Assembly (NCBI GenBank): GCA_963773845.1
Contig: CAVZCU010000010.1
Coordinates: 248,001 to 312,000, forward strand
Direction: 5' to 3'
Source: SIAJ01 sp963773845
GTDB taxonomy: Bacteria > Planctomycetota > Planctomycetia > Gemmatales > Gemmataceae
Length of the DNA: 64,000 nt
Position 1 is the stretch's first letter; the number at the start of each line of letters is the position of its first letter. A model generated the notes under the pieces. The model was not told the DNA's origin. It was given only the letters and a program-made list of their open reading frames with translations, and ran no database searches. The translations under genes were made by a program, and so were the position numbers. Positions 58,155 to 64,000 of this stretch are shown here, piece by piece.

Positions 58155-59954
58155 GTGACTGCCGAAGCTGTTCCTACTCGCGCGGAAATTCGCGCCGAAG
58201 ATACTTGGGACCTCCGCTCCCTGTTTCCGTCCGATGACGCATGGGAAGCCGCGTTCGTCGACTGGGAGAAAAAACTCGACGGCTACAACGGGTTTCGCGG
58301 CCGATTGGGCGAACGAGCGGAAGTGCTCGCCGAGTGTCTGGTCTTCGATACGGCTATCGAGCGTGTTGGCGATCGCCTGGGCACGTACGCGTTTCTCAAA
58401 ACGAGCGAGGATGTTTCGAACTCGAAGTACCAGGGATTGAAGGCCCGGTATATCGGAATTGCCACGCGCGCCGCGGAGCTTTCGAGCTATATCCGCCCGG
58501 AGGTTCTTGCTCTTCCCGATGAGAAGCTGAGCGAATATCTACGCTCCGCGGCGCTCGCGGACTATCGACTGGCGATCGAACGGCTGTTGCGCTACAAGCC
58601 GCACACGCTGTCCGAAAAAGAAGAACGCCTGCTCGCCATGCAGGCCGAGACGGCGCAAACCGCCCACCAGGTGTTCGACCAGTTGCTCAATGCCGATCTG
58701 AAGTTCGGCAAACTGGAAATCGAGCCGGGCAAGGTTATTGAACTGAGTCATGCATCGTATGCGGCCTGCCTCGAGAATCCGGACCGCAAGGTTCGCTCGA
58801 AGGCGTTTCACCAGTACTATGCGGAGTTTCTCGACCACGCGAACACCATTGCCGCCACGTTGGCCGGTTCGGTCAAGCAGGATGTGTATCACGCCCGCGT
58901 CCGCAATTATCCCTCGGCCCGCGAAGCGGCCCTGTTTCCGGACAAGGTGCCGCCAGCGGTCTACGACAACCTGATCGCCGCCGTCCGTGCCAATCTGCCG
59001 GCCGTCCATCGTTATTACGACCTCCGCCGCCGGTTGATGAGCCTGCCCGACATTCACTTCTACGACACTTACGTGCCGATCCTGACTGACATCAAGGTGG
59101 ATCGAAAGTGGGATGAGGCCGTGGACGTCGTGATCGAGGCGTTGAAGCCGCTCGGGCCGACGTACATCGACGCTCTGTCCAAGGGATTGCAAGGCCGCTG
59201 GTGCGACCGCTACGAGAACAAGGGCAAGCATAGCGGCGCGTTTTCGAGCGGCTGCTACGACAGCGACCCGTTTATCTTGATGAACTATCGGCCCGACGTG
59301 CCAGACCACGTATTCACCCTCGCGCACGAGGCCGGCCACTCGATGCACACCTATCTCTCGAAGGCGCAGCCGTACCAGTATTCGAACTACACCATCTTCG
59401 TCGCCGAGGTGGCGAGCACGTTTAATGAGCAGTTTCTCGGCAAATACCTGATGGATCGAGCCACATCGAAGCGCGAACGAGCGTACTACTTAAACCGCGA
59501 AATTGATGAATTGCGCAAGACGATCGTTCGCCAGACCATGTTCGCCGAGTTCGAAAAAGTGATTCACGGGATGGCGGAACGCAACGAACCATTGACGCTC
59601 GAATCGTTCCGCGAAGAATACCGCAAGCTGCTCGATGCCTATTTCGGGCCGGACTTTGTACTCGACGAAGAACTGTCCCTCGAAGGTTTGCGCATTCCGC
59701 ATTTCTACCGGGCGTTCTACGTGTACAAGTACGCGACCGGGCTGTCGGCGGCGATTGCCCTTTCCGAGCGCGTCATGAACGGCGGCAAGGCGGAGTTGGA
59801 AGCCTACCTCGGCTTCCTCCGCGGCGGCAGCTCGAAAGATCCGCTTGATCTGCTGCGTGGCGCCGGCGTCGACATGGAAACGCCACAGCCCGTCGACCGA
59901 GCCCTCAAGAAGTTCGCGTATTTGGTAGACGAGCTGGAAAAAACGATGAAATAG
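58155..59954 (+). CDS. pepF: M3-family oligoendopeptidase F
   Basis: 599 aa from GTG 58155, chosen because TTGGAG lies 6 bases upstream; an earlier in-frame GTG at 58131 lacks one. Zinc protease motif HEAGHSMH near residue 391, followed by EVASTFNEQFL as third ligand region. Also VARV-like substrate residues near FYRAFYVYKYATGLSAA. Cytoplasmic peptidase degrading oligopeptides. Length normal for PepF. Confidence 0.93.
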   Translation: MTAEAVPTRAEIRAEDTWDLRSLFPSDDAWEAAFVDWEKKLDGYNGFRGRLGERAEVLAECLVFDTAIERVGDRLGTYAFLKTSEDVSNSKYQGLKARYIGIATRAAELSSYIRPEVLALPDEKLSEYLRSAALADYRLAIERLLRYKPHTLSEKEERLLAMQAETAQTAHQVFDQLLNADLKFGKLEIEPGKVIELSHASYAACLENPDRKVRSKAFHQYYAEFLDHANTIAATLAGSVKQDVYHARVRNYPSAREAALFPDKVPPAVYDNLIAAVRANLPAVHRYYDLRRRLMSLPDIHFYDTYVPILTDIKVDRKWDEAVDVVIEALKPLGPTYIDALSKGLQGRWCDRYENKGKHSGAFSSGCYDSDPFILMNYRPDVPDHVFTLAHEAGHSMHTYLSKAQPYQYSNYTIFVAEVASTFNEQFLGKYLMDRATSKRERAYYLNREIDELRKTIVRQTMFAEFEKVIHGMAERNEPLTLESFREEYRKLLDAYFGPDFVLDEELSLEGLRIPHFYRAFYVYKYATGLSAAIALSERVMNGGKAELEAYLGFLRGGSSKDPLDLLRGAGVDMETPQPVDRALKKFAYLVDELEKTMK

Positions 59955-60021
59955 GCGAGCCGAGCGGCGTAAGCCGCCGGGTAATGACACCACCCGGCGG
60001 CTTACGCCGCTCGGCTCGCCA
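59955..60021. repeat. perfect 29-bp-arm inverted repeat between convergent genes
   Basis: Arms 59955-59983 and 59993-60021 are exactly complementary (core GAGCCGAGCGGCGTAAGCC). Sister of 8006-8073. It starts right after the pepF stop and ends 6 bases before the next gene's stop, so it likely serves as a shared transcript end. Confidence 0.8.
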
Positions 60022-60027
60022 ACTCGC

Positions 60028-60807
60028 TTAGGCCGCAATGCGCAGTTTCGGCGGAGTCTCTTGTAGCCGTGGCGATTCGCGCGTCGTCGCTTGCACGAAG
60101 CACTCGAAGAGTTGCATATCCAAGGCCGAGGCTGTGTCCGCTTCGGGGTGCCATTGCACGCCGAGACAGAACCACTCCTGATCCTCCGACTCGATCGCTT
60201 CGATCACGCCGTCAGGCGATTTGGCCCCGACCCGTAAACCTTTACCCAAGGTATTGATCGCCTGGTGGTGCCGGCTATTCACACGCAGTTCGCCGCCGCC
60301 ATAAATCTCGTCGATGCGCGTATTGGGCTCGAGCATGACGATGTGGCGGTGCGGCGCCCCAGTCGGGTCGAAGTGCGGCAGGGCCTTCGGCACATCCAAC
60401 GGCAGGTGCAAGAACAGCGTTCCGCCCATGAAGACGTTGAGTTGCTGCATGCCGAGGCCGATGGCCATCACGGGGATTTCCCGGTCGATCACATGGCGAA
60501 CGAGCAGCCGGTCGCTGGACTCCCGGCGTTCGGCCATCAGTTGAACGCTATTGCTCATTGCCTGGTTGTTGCGTCGCGGGTCCATGTCGAGCCCGCCCGT
60601 CAGAAGCACGCCGTCGACCTTGTCGAGCAGAGCGCTGAGTTCCGCTTCTTTGCCAAGTGGCGGCAACAGAATCGGCAGTCCGCCTGCAGCGAGGACGGCG
60701 TCGAAATAGCCGGCATTCACGCGGGCATGAGCGGAGTAGGTCTTCGACGCGGCGAAGAAATCGGTATTGATGCCGATGAGGGGGCGCGGATTTTCCTTGG
60801 TGGCCAT
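60028..60807 (-). CDS. class I GATase-like (PuuD/peptidase C26-type) protein lacking the nucleophile Cys
   Basis: 259 aa from ATG 60807. Family motifs: RPLIGINTDFF, VDGVLLTGGLDMDP, VMAIGLGMQQLNVFMGGTLF, HHQAINTLGKGL, FCLGVQWHPEAD. In active gamma-glutamyl hydrolases the nucleophile elbow reads I-C-R-G-x-Q; here it is I-G-L-G-M-Q, so the Cys is Gly, while the His and Glu (WHPE) remain. It may be a non-hydrolytic binding protein or use another mechanism. Product named by fold, not activity. Confidence 0.85.
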   Translation of the reverse strand: MATKENPRPLIGINTDFFAASKTYSAHARVNAGYFDAVLAAGGLPILLPPLGKEAELSALLDKVDGVLLTGGLDMDPRRNNQAMSNSVQLMAERRESSDRLLVRHVIDREIPVMAIGLGMQQLNVFMGGTLFLHLPLDVPKALPHFDPTGAPHRHIVMLEPNTRIDEIYGGGELRVNSRHHQAINTLGKGLRVGAKSPDGVIEAIESEDQEWFCLGVQWHPEADTASALDMQLFECFVQATTRESPRLQETPPKLRIAA

Positions 60808-60959
60808 GACGGGGGACCCTCCGTGGTGGATGCGGCATCGATCGCCGCGGCCTGCCGGAACAACCGTGTTCCAGGGACGACGAGTTTACGGATCCGCGGA
60901 TAGGAGTTTCAAGAGCAACTTCCACGCAATGTAAAAAAAACTCAGAAGCGGTCAGACAA

Positions 60960-61077
60960 GTGAAGCCGCGACGCGGAGTCTTCGGAGGAGCGCGTCTGGC
61001 ACCGACTCTCACCAGGTGAAGACGCTGGAATGGCAAGCGTCGCGCTCCGCTCCGAAGACTCCGCGTCGCGGCTTCAC
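60960..61077. repeat. inverted repeat with 28-bp perfect arms
   Basis: Left arm 60960-60987 and right arm 61050-61077 are exactly complementary (core GACGCGGAGTCTTCGGAG), with partial pairing continuing inward (GAGCGCG / CGCGCTC). REP- or MITE-like, 118 bp in total. Confidence 0.75.
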
Positions 61078-61105
61078 GAGGCCTGCGCCTTACGGCTAAA
61101 CAATT

Positions 61106-61198
61106 GCACTCTCCCCCTTCCGCAAATCGAAGCATACGCTCACGCCGTTCTTCTCCTTCACCCACGTCCCCGGCTTCAGGTCGAGCGGCTTCGACACT
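61106..61198 (-). pseudogene. 3'-end fragment of the deacetylase-like gene
   Basis: Aligns without gaps to 61659-61751 (offset 553), the last codons of the gene at 61646. Encodes LDLKPGTWVKEKNGVSVCFD and then a stop at 61097-61099. Same orientation as the source, forming a direct repeat around the HigA gene. Confidence 0.75.
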
Positions 61199-61202
61199 CG
61201 GT

Positions 61203-61619
61203 TCATGCCGGCGACTTCGACCGTGAGCGACTTCGAGGCGCAGAAGGGGGTCGGGACTTGCCGCCCGATTCCTGAAGCAGCACTTCGGCAGGTATGCCAA
61301 ACTTCGTGGACAGATTGCGGATCATCTTTAGACTCAAGGGTCGTCGGCCACTGAGCACTTCGGAAACCTTGCTCTTGCTGCCGATAAAGGGCACCAAATC
61401 CTTGGGCTTCAGATTGTGCTGATCCATACGGAATCGAATCGCAGCGATTGGATTGGGCAGATCGATCGGGAAAGCGGTCTCCTCATACTCGCCGACGATT
61501 AACAGCAACAATTCCAATTCATCGCCGCGGGGAGTCCCCGGCTTGGCGTCGAAAAGTTTCTCAATCCGCGACATCACCCCTTCGTATTCGGCTTCGGTTT
61601 TGATGATCTTCGGTTTCAT
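61203..61619 (-). CDS. HigA-like antitoxin (orphan)
   Basis: 138 aa from ATG 61619. The N-terminal helical part (MSRIEKLFDAKPGTPRGDEL) precedes an HTH (LVPFIGSKSKVSEVLSGRRP then LSLKMIRNLSTKFGIPAEVL) typical of HigA antitoxins. The tail is Arg/Ser-rich (PPSAPRSRSRSKSPA). No HigB toxin is adjacent on either side, so the pair is incomplete. The gene lies exactly between two direct copies of the deacetylase 3' end. Confidence 0.85.
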   Translation of the reverse strand: MKPKIIKTEAEYEGVMSRIEKLFDAKPGTPRGDELELLLLIVGEYEETAFPIDLPNPIAAIRFRMDQHNLKPKDLVPFIGSKSKVSEVLSGRRPLSLKMIRNLSTKFGIPAEVLLQESGGKSRPPSAPRSRSRSKSPA

Positions 61620-61645
61620 TGCAAATATCCTGTCGAATGCGGTGG

Positions 61646-63020
61646 CTACCACTCGATCGCACTCTCCCCCTTCCGCAAATCAAAGCACACACTCACCCCC
61701 TCCTTCTCCTTCACCCACGTCCCCGGCTTCAGGTCGAGCGGCTTCGACACTTCCTTGAGCGCCGTCGGCTTGCCGTCGACGACGACCTTCGGCTCGCCGG
61801 TCGGCCGGCCGGCGATTCGCACTGTGAAGCCTGGACACGCGTAGGGGGCCTTGAATGTGATCTTGTTGTCCGCTTTGTCGATGCGTGTTAGCTCGCGGGC
61901 TGCCCAGTAGCGGGCGATTTCGCTGTTCTTCATCCAGATCAGATTGTCGTAGTGATCGTTGAGGCGCTTCACGATTCCCTGGAAGATCTTGAAGCCGACG
62001 CGGTCGCCGTTGAAGTACATGCCCGGCCAGTGGCCGATCATGATCGCCGGCTCGCCGGTCTTGATCACCTCCACGAGACGCCCGCCTTTGCCGTCGGCTG
62101 TGATGAATTTGTCCACCGAACCGGGCGTCAGCCCATCCCAGCCGCCGAACCAGTCGCCGGCACAGGCGATGATCGACACCACGCACTCCGCCTTGTCGCC
62201 ATCGATCCCGGCGGCGAATTCGACGCGCGGAGCGACGCTCTGCTCGATCGGTGAACACATGGCGGAAGTAGTGCGGAATCTCCGCCTTGAATACGTCGCG
62301 CAAGGCCTGGAATGTGCCACGAGCGAGAGCATCGCGGTTCTGGTTGCCGAACCCGCCGGGCGTCGTGAGCCCCTCGCAGACGAGGCCGACGTTCTTCTGG
62401 ATCTTGAGAGCGTAGGCCATGTACTCGGCCAGTTCGTCGGCGGATTTCTTCTGGCTGAAGCCCCAGTTCTCCATGTGATCGGGATCGCGCTGATCATAGG
62501 CCCGGCCGGTCTTGGTGTTGATCGCCCAGGTGTGCGTGATCATCTCCGGGTGGATGTCCCAGTTGGGCATCATGAACTCGCGTACGAGCTTGACGCTGGC
62601 GATCAGTTCCTTCTTCGACCAGCCCGGCATGTCGCGGTCAATCCAGCCGACGCATGCGGGATATGGAATGCACGAGTATTTACCTTTAATCCCTCGTTCG
62701 CCGCACCACTCGCCGAACTCGCGGACGAACGAATCGGGGATCTCCCGCGGCAGTTTCTTCCAGTCCTGCAAGTACTTGTCCGGAAATACCTCAGCGAAGT
62801 GCGGGATGCAAAAGTGCGCGAGGTTCACCAAGCACGTCGAATCATCGATGATGAGGCTCACCGGAACCCGGCCCCGCGGGTTGAGCACGGTGACGCCATC
62901 CGCCTGCTTGGGCCGCTCGCCCTTGAATTGGGCGAATGCGGGAATGTTGGCGAAAGCGGTGCCAGCGAGCGTCATGGCGGAAGAGCGAAGGAAATCGCGG
63001 CGGGTGAATGGAACATTCAT
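61646..63020 (-). CDS. Tat-exported polysaccharide-deacetylase-like protein (one frameshift)
   Basis: From ATG 63020: TRRDFLRSSAMTLAGTAFA twin-arginine signal, then VPVSLIIDDSTCLVNLAHFC, WKKLPREIPDSFVREFGEWC and the His-containing THTWAIN, giving a (beta/alpha)-barrel with Asp/His pattern like NodB-type deacetylases. The frame shifts at about 62243-62253 (HVFTD to IEQSVAPRVEFAAG). The C-terminal part includes GPIMIGHWPGMY-like AIMIGHWPGMYFNGDRVGF and the beta-rich tail that is duplicated downstream. About 458 aa joined. Carbohydrate substrate unknown. Confidence 0.75.
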
Positions 63021-63116
63021 CTCAAAATCCCCGGAATTCGACCACGGATTAGTCGGATGAACACGGATAAATTAGTTCTTATCCGTGTTCATCCGAGTAA
63101 TCAGTGGTTCATTGTC

Positions 63117-64000
63117 TTACTCCTCTTCCTCTCGCAGCTTCGCCAGCACGCTGTAATCTTCAAGCGTCGTCGTGTCCTGCGTTGTCGCTCGGCCCGCAGC
63201 AATGTCACGGAGCAGGCGGCGCATGATTTTCCCGGAGCGCGTCTTCGGCAGCGCTGCCGTGAAGCGAATGTCGTCTGGACGGGCCAGAGCGCCGATTTCC
63301 TTGGTCACGTGGTCGCGCAATTGCTTTTTCAATTCCTCCGTGCCCTCGATGCCGCCCTTCAAACTCACGAATGCCGCGATCCCTTCTCCCTTGATATCAT
63401 CTGGTCGACCCACGACTGCCGCCTCGGCCACTTTCGGATGACCAACCAGAGCGCTTTCGACTTCCATCGTGCTTAGTCGGTGGCCGGAGACGTTGAGCAC
63501 GTCGTCGACACGGCCCATGACCCAGAAGTAGCCGTCCTGGTCGCAGCGAGCGCCGTCGGCGGTGAAATAGCTGCCGGGAATCTGGCTCCAGTACTGCTGT
63601 TTATAACGCTCGTCGTCGTTGAGAATCGTTCGCAGCATTGATGGCCAGGGATGCCGAATGACGAGGAAGCCGCCCTCGTTGGCGCCGACTGGGTAGCCCT
63701 GCTTGTCAACCACCTCAGCGACAATGCCGGGGAATGGCCTGGTCGCACTGCCGGGCTTGGTGGCAATCGCGCCGGGCAACGGAGTAATCATGATGGCCCC
63801 GGTTTCCGTTTGCCACCACGTATCGACGATTGGGCAGCGGCCGCCGCCGATCACTTCGTGGTACCAGATCCACGCTTCCGGATTGATCGGCTCGCCGACC
63901 GTGCCGAGCAAGCGCAATGAGGAAAGATCCCGACCTTTCGGCCACTGATTGCCCCATTTCACGAACGCGCGGATCGCCGTCGGAGCGGTATAGAAGACGT
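63117..64000 (-). CDS. acs: acetyl-CoA synthetase (5' part outside window)
   Basis: The last about 294 codons are visible; the frame stays open through the right edge. Motifs of AMP-forming acetyl-CoA synthetase: VDTWWQTETGAIMITPLPG, PGIVAEVVDKQGYPV, DGYFWVMGRVDDVLNVSGHR and the C-terminal LPKTRSGKIMRRLLRDIA, which contains the regulatory acetylatable Lys. Makes acetyl-CoA from acetate, ATP and CoA. Stop at 63117, 96 bases before the next leftward gene. Confidence 0.93.
   Translation of the reverse strand, partial: VFYTAPTAIRAFVKWGNQWPKGRDLSSLRLLGTVGEPINPEAWIWYHEVIGGGRCPIVDTWWQTETGAIMITPLPGAIATKPGSATRPFPGIVAEVVDKQGYPVGANEGGFLVIRHPWPSMLRTILNDDERYKQQYWSQIPGSYFTADGARCDQDGYFWVMGRVDDVLNVSGHRLSTMEVESALVGHPKVAEAAVVGRPDDIKGEGIAAFVSLKGGIEGTEELKKQLRDHVTKEIGALARPDDIRFTAALPKTRSGKIMRRLLRDIAAGRATTQDTTTLEDYSVLAKLREEEE

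Larger units (their letters stand above)
60808..61202. other. intergenic region with hairpin repeat and gene fragment
   Basis: 395 bases between leftward genes. Contains the inverted repeat at 60960-61077 and the deacetylase 3' fragment at 61106-61198. No complete gene. Confidence 0.5.

Overview
The window looks like a GC-rich planctomycete chromosome, probably Gemmataceae-like. The evidence is two secreted proteins with N-terminal LEPR/LEDR (LEPR-XLL-like) motifs, a TIGR03000-type protein, a DUF1559 pseudopilin, two HzsA-like haem proteins, an ECF sigma factor carrying a membrane helix and WD40-like C-terminus, GYF_2/TM2 proteins and many palindromic intergenic repeats. I saw no rRNA, tRNA or CRISPR array.

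Layout. 0-7 kb: LEPR Ig-repeat adhesin (cut by the left edge), TIGR03000 protein, thioredoxin-like secreted protein and HzsA-like protein 1. 7-11 kb: glycerol genes (glpF, with convergent glpK-glpD). 11-20 kb: Tat sulfite-oxidase-like protein, sbcD-sbcC, a secreted protein, guaB and an HTH protein. 20-31 kb is accessory: two toxin-antitoxin pairs, an interrupted ATPase, two tandem copies of an unfamiliar mobile element, two small unknown genes in an operon, a two-gene cassette lying between ParE remnants, a MITE-like element and a REP/RAYT locus. 31-37.4 kb: pseudopilin and small partner, TM2/GYF_2 membrane proteins and a LEPR SBBP/PKD protein. 37.4-39.5 kb: third copy of the mobile element, sitting inside a long palindrome. 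39.5-47 kb: Gfo/Idh/MocA oxidoreductase, ThuA-like protein, IS110 transposase, thiolase and ABC exporter. 47-64 kb: DUF4242 protein, HzsA-like protein 2, Omp85/BamA, ECF sigma-WD40 protein, DinB, oligoendopeptidase, a GATase-like protein without its Cys, an orphan HigA between direct repeats, a Tat deacetylase-like protein and acetyl-CoA synthetase (cut by the right edge).

How genes work together: GlpF/GlpK/GlpD would take up and oxidise glycerol; SbcC/SbcD form a DNA end-processing nuclease; the ABC ATPase and permease form one exporter; the TA pairs are translationally coupled or nearly so. Eight genes, several of them housekeeping, carry single indels (three in HzsA-like protein 2), often in short G/C runs. 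This is more like consensus error than biology, so they are annotated as whole genes with the shift positions given.

The most novel item is the 1,669-bp element present three times (24.07-27.42 kb in tandem, and 37.58-39.25 kb). It encodes a 511-aa protein I cannot place in a named transposase family, has no terminal inverted repeats, and has CCTAA at every junction. Removing copy 3 with one CCTAA exactly restores a 55-bp palindrome arm.
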